Shown piece by piece: positions 25,984 through 35,264 of a stretch of DNA of 64,000 bases (position 1 is the stretch's first letter; each line of letters opens with the position of its first letter). A program made the translations under genes and the position numbers. Source of the stretch: Streptomyces sp. PTY087I2 (GTDB lineage Bacteria > Actinomycetota > Actinomycetes > Streptomycetales > Streptomycetaceae); the NCBI RefSeq assembly GCF_001687325.1, contig NZ_LZRD01000005.1, forward strand, positions 62,001 to 126,000, written 5' to 3'. The notes beneath the pieces are model-generated. The model was not told the DNA's origin and ran no database searches. It saw nothing but the letters and a program-made list of their open reading frames with translations.

Positions 25984-27009
25984 CTAGAGCACGCACTCCG
26001 CCTCGGCGTACCGCTCGGCCGGGACCGTCTTCAGCGTCTCGACCGCCTCCGCCAGCGGAACCATCACGATGTCCGTGCCGCGCAGCGCGGTCAGCATCCC
26101 GAACTCGCCCCGGTGCGCCGCCTCCACCGCGTGCCAGCCGAACCGGGTCGCGAGGACGCGGTCGTACGCGGTCGGCGTACCGCCGCGCTGGACATGGCCG
26201 AGGATGACCGGGCGGGCCTCCTTGCCGAGCCGCTGCTCCAGCTCGCCGGAGAGCTGCGTGGCCACCCCGGCGAACCGCTCGTGGCCGTAGATGTCCTTGA
26301 CGCCCTGCTCGAACTGCATGGAGCCCTCGCGCGGCTTGGCGCCCTCGGCGACCACCACGATGGCGAACTTCTTGCCCGCCGAGAACCGCTTGCCGACCAG
26401 CTCGGTCAGCTCGTCGATGTCGAAGGGGCGCTCCGGCACCACGATCGCGTGGGCGCCGGCGGCCATGCCCGAGTGCAGGGCGATCCAGCCGGTGTGACGG
26501 CCCATGACCTCCACGATCAGCACCCGCTGGTGCGACTCGGCAGTGGTCTTCAGCCGGTCCAGCGCCTCGGTCGCGACACCGACGGCGGTGTCGAAGCCGA
26601 AGGTGACATCGGTGGAGGCGATGTCGTTGTCGATGGTCTTGGGAACCCCGACGATCGGCAGCCCGGCCTCCGAGAGCAGGTTGGCCGCCTTCAGCGTGCC
26701 CTCGCCGCCGATCGGGATGATGGCGTCCAGGCCGAGGTCCGCGACATGGCCGCGGGCCCGCTCCACCCCGTCGCGCAGATGCGCGGGCTGGACGCGGGAA
26801 GAGCCGAGGATCGTGCCGCCGCGGGCCAGGATGCCGCCCACCGCGTCGAGGTCGAGCTTGCGGTAGTCCGCCTCCAGCAGGCCCTTCCAGCCGTCGTGGA
26901 AGCCGATGACCTCGTCGCCGTGGTCCACCACCGCGCGGTGCACGACGGAACGGATGACGGCGTTGAGGCCGGGGCAGTCGCCGCCGGAGGTGAGTACGCC
27001 AATGCGCAT
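25984..27009 (-). CDS. pfkA: 6-phosphofructokinase, group III type
   Basis: Phosphorylates fructose 6-phosphate to fructose 1,6-bisphosphate in glycolysis. The 341-residue protein has MRIGVLTSGGDCPGLNAVIR, GGTILGSSR, IIPIGGEGTLKAA, the catalytic VPKTIDNDIASTDVTFGFDT, VEVMGRHTGWIALHSG and LGHVQRGGTPTAYDR. Two diagnostic sites combine: Gly in GGEGT (ATP type) and Lys in PKTIDND (the residue found in pyrophosphate-dependent enzymes). This mixed pair is known in actinomycete ATP-dependent enzymes. The gene stands alone between terminators. Confidence 0.95.
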   Translation of the reverse strand: MRIGVLTSGGDCPGLNAVIRSVVHRAVVDHGDEVIGFHDGWKGLLEADYRKLDLDAVGGILARGGTILGSSRVQPAHLRDGVERARGHVADLGLDAIIPIGGEGTLKAANLLSEAGLPIVGVPKTIDNDIASTDVTFGFDTAVGVATEALDRLKTTAESHQRVLIVEVMGRHTGWIALHSGMAAGAHAIVVPERPFDIDELTELVGKRFSAGKKFAIVVVAEGAKPREGSMQFEQGVKDIYGHERFAGVATQLSGELEQRLGKEARPVILGHVQRGGTPTAYDRVLATRFGWHAVEAAHRGEFGMLTALRGTDIVMVPLAEAVETLKTVPAERYAEAECVL

Positions 27010-27125
27010 GGCCCGGGAACCTTTGCAACGTGTAAGTCGACGACCGGACCACGCCGTCCGGTTGGATCCCCGCCACCCTACCGGCGCAGGGTGGCGGGAC
27101 CGAACCGGCCGTCCGCCTGCTGGAC

Positions 27126-27234
27126 TTCGCTCAACCGAGCGGAAAACCCTTCAGGCGGGCTCCGCTCAACCGAGCGCGAACCCCCTCAGGCGGGGGCTTT
27201 GCTCATGCGAGCGGAAAGTGACTCAGGCGGGCTG
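27126..27234. repeat. Three imperfect 35-37-bp tandem repeats
   Basis: Units begin near 27126, 27161 and 27198. Each has GCTCAACCGAGCG (or GCTCATGCGAGCG) followed by a short variable part and CTCAGGCGGG. The last unit contains the stop codon of the downstream minus-strand gatD gene. Each unit contains the complementary pair CGCTC/GAGCG, so each could fold into a small hairpin. Confidence 0.75.
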
Positions 27235-27948
27235 CGTCGCGGCCGAGATCCGCTCGGCGCGCAGCGCCTCGTACCACCGGTCGTCGGTCGGCGGCAGCGC
27301 GTTCACGTCGAGGGCCAGCTTCAGCAGCAGATCGGCGATCTGCGGGTTGCGGGCCATCACCGGACCGTGCATGTACGTCCCGAAGACCGTGTCGTTGTAC
27401 GCGCCCTCCGTGCCGTCCCCCGTGCCGTTGCCCCGGCCGAACCGCACCCGGGCGAACGGCCGTGCCGTCGGGCCGAGATGGGTGACGCCCTGGTGGTTCT
27501 CGAACCCGGTCAGAGGCTCAAGCCCCAGCTGCGGGTCGATGTCCGCCAGTACGTCACCGACGCACCGCGCGCCCTCGCCGCGGGTGGAGACCACGTCGAG
27601 CAGACCGAGACCCTGCTCGCGCTCACCGAGGTCGTTGATGAACTCGTGGCCGAGGATCTGGTAGCCCGCGCAGACCGAGAAGATGATCGCGCCGTTGGCC
27701 GCGGCCCGGCTCAGCCCGCCGTCGCGGCGCAGCCGCTCCGCCGCGAGACGCTGCGGCCGGTCCTCACCGCCGCCGATCAGATAGATGTCGCCGGACGTCG
27801 GCACCGGCTGGTCGCTGCGCACGTCGACGCGCTGCACGTCCAGACCGCGCTGCCGGGCCCGCCGCTCCACGACCAGGGCGTTGCCCTGGTCGCCGTAGGT
27901 GCTGAGCAGGTCGGGGTAGACCCAGACCAGACGCAGACCGTTGTTCAT
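27223..27948 (-). CDS. gatD: Lipid II isoglutaminyl synthase, glutaminase subunit
   Basis: A 241-residue class I glutamine amidotransferase of the CobB/CobQ-like type. It hydrolyses glutamine and passes ammonia to MurT, which amidates the D-Glu of lipid II. The nucleophile is the Cys in IIFSVCAGYQILGHEF, with its His in VFGTYMHGPVMARNP; YGDQGNALVVERRA and IYLIGGGEDRPQ are family features. It follows murT by 34 bp in the same direction. It could instead be read as a CobQ-like protein by generic annotation, but the murT neighbour decides it. Confidence 0.92.
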   Translation of the reverse strand: MNNGLRLVWVYPDLLSTYGDQGNALVVERRARQRGLDVQRVDVRSDQPVPTSGDIYLIGGGEDRPQRLAAERLRRDGGLSRAAANGAIIFSVCAGYQILGHEFINDLGEREQGLGLLDVVSTRGEGARCVGDVLADIDPQLGLEPLTGFENHQGVTHLGPTARPFARVRFGRGNGTGDGTEGAYNDTVFGTYMHGPVMARNPQIADLLLKLALDVNALPPTDDRWYEALRAERISAATQPA

Positions 27949-27982
27949 ACTTCGTCCTCTCCGGAGATGACCGGGGCCGGGG

Positions 27983-29221
27983 TCAGTTGCCGACACGGCG
28001 GCGCAGATCCTGGAAAGCGGTGTAGTTGGCGATGACCTCGATGCGGCCGGGCGGGGCGTACTGCACGGCCTCGTCCAGGTTCTCGCAGACCCGGAAGTCG
28101 AGACCGGCCACTTCGAGCCGGACCGCGAGGTCCAGCTTCCGGTCGCCGAGCACGAAGATCGGGTGCCCGGCCAGCTGGGTGTAGTCCACGTCCCACAGCC
28201 AGGAGGTGTCCGTGCCGTCCGCGCCGCGGGCGTTCACCGAGAGGATCACCGGCGTCGGCGGCGGGTCGATCAGCGAGAACGTCTCCAGCCAGCCGGCCGG
28301 GTTCTTCGCCAGCAGGAGCCGCAGCTCACGGTTCTGGAAGGTGACGACGTCGTACCGTCCGGCGACCGCCTGCACCTGGTACATCCGCTCCAGCGCGACC
28401 TGCGGCGGCACACCGAAGACCGCGGCCACCGCGGCCGAGCTGGCGGCGTTCGCCTTGTTGGCGCGGCCGGGCAGCTGGAGGTGGATCGGCCACGCCGAAC
28501 CGTGCGGGTCCAGGACGTAGTCGCCGTTCAGCGCCCAGCTCGGGGCGGGGCGGCGGAAGCCGCACTGCCCGCAGAACCAGTCGTCGCCCGGACGCTGCAT
28601 CACACCGCCGCAGGACGGGCAGGACCAGGCGTCGTCCTTCCACGCCTGACCGGCCGCCACCCACACCACGTTGGGCGAGGAGGAGGCCGCCCAGACGACC
28701 AGCGGGTCGTCCGCGTTGGCGATGATCACGGCCTTCGAGCCGGACAGGCCCTCGCGCCAGTGCTCGGCCATCATCCGGGTCTCCGCCGCGCGGTCCAGCT
28801 GGTCGCGGGAGAGGTTGAGCAGCGCGATGGCCTTGGGCGTGGTGTCCCGGGCCACCCCCGCCAGATACTTCTCGTCGACCTCGATCACACCGAACTTCGC
28901 GTCCGAGCCACCGGCCAGCGCCGAGGTGATGCCTGCGGGCATGTTCGCGCCGAGCGCGTTCGACACGACGGGCCCGGCGGCCCGCAGCGCCTCGGCGATC
29001 AGCCGCGTGGTGGTCGTCTTGCCGTTCGTCGCCGACACGAGGATCACGTCCAGGTGCTGCGCCAGCCGCCCCAGCAGGTCGGGGTCGAGTTTGAGCGCCA
29101 CCCGGCCGCCGATCACCGATCCGCTGCCCCGCCCCGCGGCGCGTGACACCGCCGCCGCGGCCTTGCCCGCCGTCACGGCCAGTTTGGCCCGCGGCGACAA
29201 CGGCTCCGTGTTGCCTGCCAT
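27983..29221 (-). CDS. murT: Lipid II isoglutaminyl synthase, Mur-ligase-like subunit
   Basis: A 412-residue Mur ligase relative. The ATP site is VILVSATNGKTTTTRLIAEAL, followed by FGVIEVDEKYL and LLNLSRDQLDR. An insert contains a four-Cys zinc ribbon, CPSCGGVMQRPGDDWFCGQCG, a hallmark of MurT. The C-terminal domain is DUF1727 (LLAKNPAGWLETFSLI through VIANYTAFQDLRR). With GatD it converts the D-isoglutamate of lipid II to D-isoglutamine. AGGAGG precedes the ATG at 29221. Confidence 0.95.
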   Translation of the reverse strand: MAGNTEPLSPRAKLAVTAGKAAAAVSRAAGRGSGSVIGGRVALKLDPDLLGRLAQHLDVILVSATNGKTTTTRLIAEALRAAGPVVSNALGANMPAGITSALAGGSDAKFGVIEVDEKYLAGVARDTTPKAIALLNLSRDQLDRAAETRMMAEHWREGLSGSKAVIIANADDPLVVWAASSSPNVVWVAAGQAWKDDAWSCPSCGGVMQRPGDDWFCGQCGFRRPAPSWALNGDYVLDPHGSAWPIHLQLPGRANKANAASSAAVAAVFGVPPQVALERMYQVQAVAGRYDVVTFQNRELRLLLAKNPAGWLETFSLIDPPPTPVILSVNARGADGTDTSWLWDVDYTQLAGHPIFVLGDRKLDLAVRLEVAGLDFRVCENLDEAVQYAPPGRIEVIANYTAFQDLRRRVGN

Positions 29222-29335
29222 CGTCCTAGATCCTCCTTGCATCGGTCCGCGCCCAGCCTATCGATGTCCGCCGCATCGGCCGCACCGCGGCACCACGGGA
29301 ACTCCCCGGCCCCGGCGGAACGTACGCTTGCCGCC

Positions 29336-29881
29336 ATGCGAAACCGCCCGATCCCCGGCAGTTCCGGACTCGTCCGTGAGATGAGTCTGCTCGGCGACCC
29401 GTTGCTCCACCGGCCCTGCGAGGACGTCACGGACTTCGGTCCGTCGCTCGCGAAGCTGGTCGAGGACATGTTCGCCACGATGTACGCCGCACAGGGTGTC
29501 GGGCTCGCCGCCAACCAGATCGGCGTCCCGCTCAAGGTGTTCGTCTACGACTGCCCGGACGACGACGATGTCCGCCATCTGGGACACGTGGTCAATCCCG
29601 AACTGGTCGAGGCGGACGGACTCACCGTACGCGGACCGGAGGGCTGTCTGTCACTTCCGGGTCTGGAAGCGGGCACGGAACGCTTCGACCACGCGGTGGT
29701 GGAGGGGCTGACGATGACCGGCGAGCCGGTCCGGATCGCCGGGACGGGATGGTTCGCCCGGTGCCTCCAGCACGAGTGCGATCACCTGGAGGGCACCGTC
29801 TACCCCGACCGGCTGACCGGGCTGCGGCGCTCCCGGCTGCTGCGCGCGGCCCGCAGGGCCTCCTGGGCGCGGCAGGGCTGA
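29336..29881 (+). CDS. def: Peptide deformylase
   Basis: A 181-residue metalloenzyme that removes the formyl group from nascent proteins. All three motifs are present: GVGLAANQIG (motif 1), EGCLSLPG with the metal-binding Cys (motif 2) and QHECDHLEG with the two metal-binding His and the catalytic Glu (motif 3). Divergent from murT across 114 bp. Streptomycetes usually have several deformylases; this is a full-length active-looking copy. Confidence 0.95.
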   Translation: MRNRPIPGSSGLVREMSLLGDPLLHRPCEDVTDFGPSLAKLVEDMFATMYAAQGVGLAANQIGVPLKVFVYDCPDDDDVRHLGHVVNPELVEADGLTVRGPEGCLSLPGLEAGTERFDHAVVEGLTMTGEPVRIAGTGWFARCLQHECDHLEGTVYPDRLTGLRRSRLLRAARRASWARQG

Positions 29882-29910
29882 GCGACACCGGGCGCCGCGG
29901 CCCGGCATCT

Positions 29911-29949
29911 CAGGACCTCAAGACCTCAGGACCTCGGGACCTCAGAACC
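29911..29949. repeat. 8-bp tandem repeat at the end of the TetR gene
   Basis: CAGGACCT, CAAGACCT, CAGGACCT, CGGGACCT and a partial CAGAACC run head to tail from 29911 to 29949, ending over the TetR stop codon at 29942. Between convergent genes; probably slippage-generated. Confidence 0.75.
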
Positions 29950-30616
29950 CCGGGCCGCCCTTGACGTCGCGGTCGCCCGCCTCCGCCAGCCGCCCCCACA
30001 GCAGATCGGCGAGGCTGCTCACCAGCCGCTCGCGGGAGCAGGGCCGGTCGGCGAGCCACCAGTCGCCCGCCGCGTGCATCATGCCGACGATCCCGTGGCC
30101 CCAGATGCGGGCCATCTGCTCGCCGTCCGGCCCCAGGTCGACCCGCTCGACGATCACCTGGCCCAGCTCCTCGCCGAGGCGGCGCAGCAGCGGTGCGGAG
30201 TGCCGGCCGACGTCGAAGCCCTGCTCGGGGGAGGGGGAGGCGTCGGCGGTGTCGGCGGCTCCGTCGGCGGGGTGCATCAGGAAGCGGTAGACCTGCGGGC
30301 GGGCCTCGATCGCGGCGAGATAGGTGTTGAGCGTGGACTCCACCCGGGCACGCCGCTCGGCGGGCGCGTCCAGGGCGGCGCGCAACGCGCTGAGCAGGGC
30401 GTCGGTGTGGCGTTTGGCCAGCGCGCGGTAGAGGCCGCCCTTGTCCCCGAAGTGGCGGTAGAGGATCGGCTTGGTGATCCCGGCCTCGGCGGCGATGGCG
30501 TTCATCGAGGCCTGCGGTCCGTCCCTGAGCACCACCCGGTCCGCCGCTTCCAGCAACTCACGGCGGCGGCGCTCGGCCGCGGTCCGCTGCCGCTCGGAGC
30601 TTCGTGCGGTCTCCAT
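29942..30616 (-). CDS. TetR-family regulator next to an acyl-CoA dehydrogenase
   Basis: A 224-residue protein. HTH: RRRRELLEAADRVVLRDGPQ, ASMNAIAAEAGITKPILYRH, FGDKGGLYRALA. The C-terminal domain (LNTYLAAIEARPQVYRFLMH through GIVGMMHAAGDWWLADR) resembles TetR proteins controlling fatty-acid genes. Divergent from the dehydrogenase; an imperfect inverted repeat lies between. The start at 30616 (after GGGAGAGACGAC) is preferred to 30640. Inferred role: acyl-CoA-responsive repressor. Confidence 0.9.
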   Translation of the reverse strand: METARSSERQRTAAERRRRELLEAADRVVLRDGPQASMNAIAAEAGITKPILYRHFGDKGGLYRALAKRHTDALLSALRAALDAPAERRARVESTLNTYLAAIEARPQVYRFLMHPADGAADTADASPSPEQGFDVGRHSAPLLRRLGEELGQVIVERVDLGPDGEQMARIWGHGIVGMMHAAGDWWLADRPCSRERLVSSLADLLWGRLAEAGDRDVKGGPGF

Positions 30617-30719
30617 GTCGTCTCTCCCACCCCTGGCCACGCGGTGCCGTCACACCGCTTCTGCACGCCCGCGCAACGTAACACTCCACGGGGCCGGAGC
30701 CGGATCGGCTCCATGGCGG

Positions 30720-30764
30720 TTGACAGTACCTACTTGCCGGTAACAGACTGTGGTTACCGCAAGT
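30720..30764 (+). promoter_or_regulatory. Acyl-CoA dehydrogenase promoter with inverted repeat
   Basis: A consensus -35 TTGACA lies at 30720-30725. Overlapping the expected -10 and start region is an imperfect inverted repeat: ACTTGC-C-GGTAAC (30732-30744) and GTTACC-GCAAGT (30753-30764), differing by one inserted C. It is placed to let the divergent TetR protein block the dehydrogenase promoter. The -10 hexamer itself is weak. Confidence 0.5.
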
Positions 30765-30801
30765 AACGCATGGTTTTCGCCGCAGTGCCTGGAGGGGAAA
30801 C

Positions 30802-32028
<1,227 letters not shown>

Positions 32029-32054
32029 CGGATCGGCGGGCGGCAGGCATACGG

Positions 32055-32092
32055 AAGGGGCGGCCGGGGACGTGGGTCCCCGGCCGCCCCTT
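32055..32092. terminator. Perfect 16-bp terminator hairpin
   Basis: AAGGGGCGGCCGGGGA (32055-32070) pairs perfectly with TCCCCGGCCGCCCCTT (32077-32092), loop of 6 nt. Between the convergent ends of the acyl-CoA dehydrogenase (32028) and glutathione-peroxidase (32103) genes; AA/TT at the base suits both directions. Confidence 0.88.
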
Positions 32093-32102
32093 CGCTGTGG
32101 GC

Positions 32103-32591
32103 TCAGCCCGGCAGATGCGCCTCGATCGCCGCCACGACCTCCGTGGACTCCGGCTCGGAACGCGGACGGATCCGGGCCACCGGCTCACCGGCCGGTGAGA
32201 TCACGAACTTCTCGAAGTTCCACTGGACGTCACCGGCCTCCCCGTCCGCGTCCGCCAGCCGCGTCAGCTCCGCGTACAGCGGGTGCCGGCCGTCGCCGTT
32301 GACGTCGGTCTTCTCCAGCAGCGGGAAGCTGACCCCGTACGTCGTCGAGCAGAACGTCTGGATCTCCTCCGCGCTGCCCGGCTCCTGCCCGGCGAACTGG
32401 TTGCACGGGACGCCGAGCACGGTCAGGCCCCGGTCCCCGTAGTTCTGCTGCAACCGCTCCAGGCCCTCGTACTGCGGGGTGAGCCCGCACTTGGAGGCCA
32501 CGTTCACCACCAGGACGGTCCGGCCGCTGTACGCGCCCAGCGTCGTCGGCTCGCCCGTGAGGGTGCGCAGCGGAATGTCGTGCAGCGTCAT
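32103..32591 (-). CDS. Glutathione peroxidase-family thiol peroxidase
   Basis: A 162-residue thioredoxin-fold peroxidase. The active-site segment is NVASKCGLTPQYEGLERL with a Cys peroxidatic residue rather than selenocysteine; GVPCNQFAGQEPG and QWNFEKFVIS contribute the conserved Gln, Trp and Asn of the tetrad. Actinobacteria lack glutathione, so the physiological reductant is probably thioredoxin or mycothiol-linked (family knowledge). The last gene of a run with GNAT and XRE-cupin genes. Confidence 0.93.
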   Translation of the reverse strand: MTLHDIPLRTLTGEPTTLGAYSGRTVLVVNVASKCGLTPQYEGLERLQQNYGDRGLTVLGVPCNQFAGQEPGSAEEIQTFCSTTYGVSFPLLEKTDVNGDGRHPLYAELTRLADADGEAGDVQWNFEKFVISPAGEPVARIRPRSEPESTEVVAAIEAHLPG

Positions 32592-32641
32592 GAAGCTCTC
32601 CCTGTTCCTTGCGTGGTGCCGCTCATTGTGCCGCCCGCCGT

Positions 32642-33166
32642 TCATGGAGCGGCGAGCTCCTTGTAGTAGAAGGTCGTCGGCTTGAGGCTGCCCGCCGGAT
32701 CGGCCGCGTATCCCGGCACGCTCCCGGCCCTCGTCCACCCCGCCTTGCAGTAGACCTGCTCGGCCAGGCTGCCGGTCTCGGTGTCCAGGATCAGCAGCGT
32801 GATGCCCTCGGTCGCGGCGTACGCCTCCACCGCCGCGAGCAGTGCCCCGCCGATCCCCTGACCACGCGCGGACGGGCGGACCATCAGCTTGGCGACCTCC
32901 GCGCGGTGCCGGGCGTTCGGCAGCGGGGCGCGGACCAGGGCGATCGTCCCGGAGACCCGGCCGCCCTCGCGGGCGATCCAGATGCCGATGCTCCCGGCCT
33001 CCACGGCGGCGGCCCGCTCCCGCCACCAGATGGCGGCCGTCTCCCGGTCCAAGGGGGCCAGGAAACCCACCGAGGACCCCTCATCGACGGTCTCGACCAG
33101 CAGGCCGGCCAGGTCGTCGGCGTACGTGACCAGCTCGGGGGCGGACACATGGACGATCTCGGTCAT
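32642..33166 (-). CDS. GNAT-family N-acetyltransferase
   Basis: A 174-residue GNAT protein: VSGTIALVRAPLPNARHRAE with the VAKLMV strand, then acetyl-CoA loop PSARGQGIGGALLAAVEA, and a long C-terminal segment LLILDTETGSLAEQVYCKAG ending in FYYKEL. It follows the XRE-cupin regulator by 35 bp on the same strand. This regulator/GNAT pairing recurs in actinomycetes. Substrate unknown. Confidence 0.9.
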   Translation of the reverse strand: MTEIVHVSAPELVTYADDLAGLLVETVDEGSSVGFLAPLDRETAAIWWRERAAAVEAGSIGIWIAREGGRVSGTIALVRAPLPNARHRAEVAKLMVRPSARGQGIGGALLAAVEAYAATEGITLLILDTETGSLAEQVYCKAGWTRAGSVPGYAADPAGSLKPTTFYYKELAAP

Positions 33167-33201
33167 GGACGGGGTCCTTTCGCGGGGGACGGGTCGAGGG
33201 G

Positions 33202-33780
33202 TCAGGGGAGGACGATCAACAGGGCGTAGCGGGCCTGCCCCGGTCCCGCGCAGTGGAAGCGGGACGGGCCGTTCAGCCTGAAGCGGAGGCAGTCCCCGGT
33301 GCACACGCTGTGCGTCACCTCGGCGACCGTCACCTCCACGGTGCCTTCCAGTACCCAGATGTGCTGCTCGACACCGGGCACGGGCGCGTTCTCGTACGCG
33401 ACCGACGCACCCGGTTCCAGGACGGACTCCACGACCTCGGCGCGCAGCCCGGGATGCGGCGGCGAGACCGACCGCCGGACGAACCCGGCCGCCTCGTCGC
33501 GCCAGACCGTCTGCCGGGCCGCGGGCACCAGCGGCGGGGGCTCGGCCTCCACCTCCATCAGGAGCCGGGACATCGTCCGGCCGTAGACCGTGCAGAGCCG
33601 CCCGAGCAGCGTGGCGGTCGGGCTCACCTCGCAGCGTTCCAACCGCGAGAGCGTCGACCGGCTCACCCCGCTGCGGCGGGCCAGCTCGTCCAGGGACCAG
33701 CCGTGCTCGGTGCGCAGGTCCGCCAGCCGCACGGCGAGCCGGACGCCCATGGGGTCCGGCTCCTCGATCTCATCTCCCAT
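33202..33780 (-). CDS. XRE-family regulator with C-terminal cupin
   Basis: A 192-residue protein. HTH at residues 14-70 (LADLRTEHGWSLDELARRSG, VSRSTLSRLERCEVSPTATL); the cupin effector domain follows (VVESVLEPGASVAYENAPVP, GVEQHIWVLEGTVEVTV, CLRFRLNGPSRFHCAG). Small-molecule binding by the cupin is expected. The ATG at 33780 is used; an in-frame ATG at 33792 is also possible. An inverted repeat overlaps the start, suggesting autoregulation. Confidence 0.9.
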   Translation of the reverse strand: MGDEIEEPDPMGVRLAVRLADLRTEHGWSLDELARRSGVSRSTLSRLERCEVSPTATLLGRLCTVYGRTMSRLLMEVEAEPPPLVPAARQTVWRDEAAGFVRRSVSPPHPGLRAEVVESVLEPGASVAYENAPVPGVEQHIWVLEGTVEVTVAEVTHSVCTGDCLRFRLNGPSRFHCAGPGQARYALLIVLP

Positions 33781-33794
33781 ATGCGGGATCATAT
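33779..33794. promoter_or_regulatory. Inverted repeat over the XRE-cupin start codon
   Basis: ATATG (33779-33783) and CATAT (33790-33794) are inverted around 6 bp (CGGGAT). It overlaps the candidate start codons of the XRE-cupin gene, in an otherwise GC-rich stretch, and abuts the end of the DUF2252 gene at 33801. Confidence 0.4.
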
Positions 33795-33800
33795 CCCCGA

Positions 33801-35240
33801 TCAGGGAATTCCTCCAGGTGGCGCCGACGCCGCCGGCAGCCGTCCCGCGGCCACCGCGTCGACCAGCGCCCGGTGATCCAGCTCGTTGCGGTCCGCGTAC
33901 GACTCCGCGAACGTGGCGATCGCCCGGTCGAAGACGTCCTTGGAGCCCAGGTAGCCGGCGATGGCGATCCGGTCCCCGGACCTCGCGTGGGCGCGGGCCA
34001 GCGTGGCCCCGCACACCTCGCCGAAGACCCGCAGCCCCTTCGGCGCCATCGACTCCGGTTCGGCGATGCCCTTCCAGTCGCGCAACTGGCGCACATAGAA
34101 GTCCCGGCTCCGGCCGTCGATGCCGTCGGCCCGCTCCCAGCCGAGGAAGATGTCACCGGCCGCCTGCATCAGGCGCTGCCCCGCGACCACCCGCTCACCC
34201 TGGTTGGCGTACCGGCTCGCCCCGGCGAACTCGGCCAGCACCGAGGCACCGGCCTCCTTGGCCTGGAGCAGCAGCGGATCCCCGCCGTCCCGGCCGAGCA
34301 GCAGGACGATCCAGCACCGGGTGCCGACACTGCCCACACCGACGACCTTCCGGGCCACGTCCACCAGCGTGAAGTCCTCCAGCAGGCTGCGCCGGTCGGG
34401 CGGCAGGCTGCGCGCGTACCCCGCCAGCATGGAGCCGAACTGCCGGAACACCGCCTCCCGGTCCGTCCCCGGCGTCAGATCGGTCAGCGGGACGACCATC
34501 GGCGGGTCCGCCGCGATCCGCAGCCGCCCGTCGACCACCTCGGCGAGCTTCCCGAACGCCTGGAGACTGTCCCGGGACCGGGCCTTCCCCAACGCCCGGT
34601 CGACCGTCCTGCGCCCCCGTCCGCCCAGCTGCTCCGCGGCGACCGTACGCAGCCGCTCGGCGTCCGTCCGCGCGTACCAGACGTCCAGATTGCGCATGCC
34701 CGCGAACCGGGCCATCGCCTCCCGGTACGAGCGGACCGTGGCCCGGACGATCCCGGCCCGCTCCCGGTGCGTGAAGCCGTTCGCCCGCCCCGCGATGACG
34801 AGGCTCGCCGCCAGCCGTTTGACGTCCCACTCCCAGGGACCCGGCAGCGTCTCGTCGAAGTCGTTGATGTCGAAGAGCAGATTCCGCTCGGGGGAGGCCA
34901 GCAGCCGGAAGTTCAGCAGATGGGCGTCCCCGCACAACTGCGCCCGGATCCCCGACACCGGGGTGCCGGCCAGGTCGGCGGCCATCACCGCGGCCGCTCC
35001 CCGGTAGAAGCGGAACGGGGACTCGGACATCCGCGCGTAGCGGATCGGCACCAGCTCGGGAACCCGCTCCGCGGACTGCGTCTCCAGGACGGTCAGCGGA
35101 TCGGGGCGGTGCGGCGACGGGGTGAACTCCGCGTGGCCCGACCGGGGAGCCTTCCGGCGGGCGGCCTTGCCCAGCGCCGTGCGTTCGGCGGGCGTCGCGT
35201 GCGGTGCGGCACGCATCCGCGCCTCGGCTTCCCGGTCCAT
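33801..35240 (-). CDS. DUF2252 family protein
   Basis: A 479-residue soluble protein of the DUF2252 family. Seen: FYRGAAAVMAADLAGTP, CGDAHLLNFRLLASPERNLL, FDINDFDETLPGPWEWDVKR and GVGSVGTRCWIVLLLGRDGG. The HxxN...DxND pattern resembles aminoglycoside-phosphotransferase or protein-kinase-like active sites (catalytic loop GDAHLLNF, metal-binding DINDFD), so a kinase-like activity is plausible but unproven. It begins 24 bp after the DUF389 gene ends, so the two are probably one operon. Confidence 0.88.
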   Translation of the reverse strand: MDREAEARMRAAPHATPAERTALGKAARRKAPRSGHAEFTPSPHRPDPLTVLETQSAERVPELVPIRYARMSESPFRFYRGAAAVMAADLAGTPVSGIRAQLCGDAHLLNFRLLASPERNLLFDINDFDETLPGPWEWDVKRLAASLVIAGRANGFTHRERAGIVRATVRSYREAMARFAGMRNLDVWYARTDAERLRTVAAEQLGGRGRRTVDRALGKARSRDSLQAFGKLAEVVDGRLRIAADPPMVVPLTDLTPGTDREAVFRQFGSMLAGYARSLPPDRRSLLEDFTLVDVARKVVGVGSVGTRCWIVLLLGRDGGDPLLLQAKEAGASVLAEFAGASRYANQGERVVAGQRLMQAAGDIFLGWERADGIDGRSRDFYVRQLRDWKGIAEPESMAPKGLRVFGEVCGATLARAHARSGDRIAIAGYLGSKDVFDRAIATFAESYADRNELDHRALVDAVAAGRLPAASAPPGGIP

Positions 35241-35264
35241 GAGGTGGCCCCTTCCGGTGGTTTC

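Noticed and set aside
27126..27234. Repeat array considered as a CRISPR
   Set aside because: Units are imperfect, contiguous and without unique spacers, and no cas gene is present.
26113..28035. A 640-codon open frame on the plus strand
   Set aside because: Antisense to pfkA and gatD; the product has no recognisable motif and crosses an intergenic repeat array.
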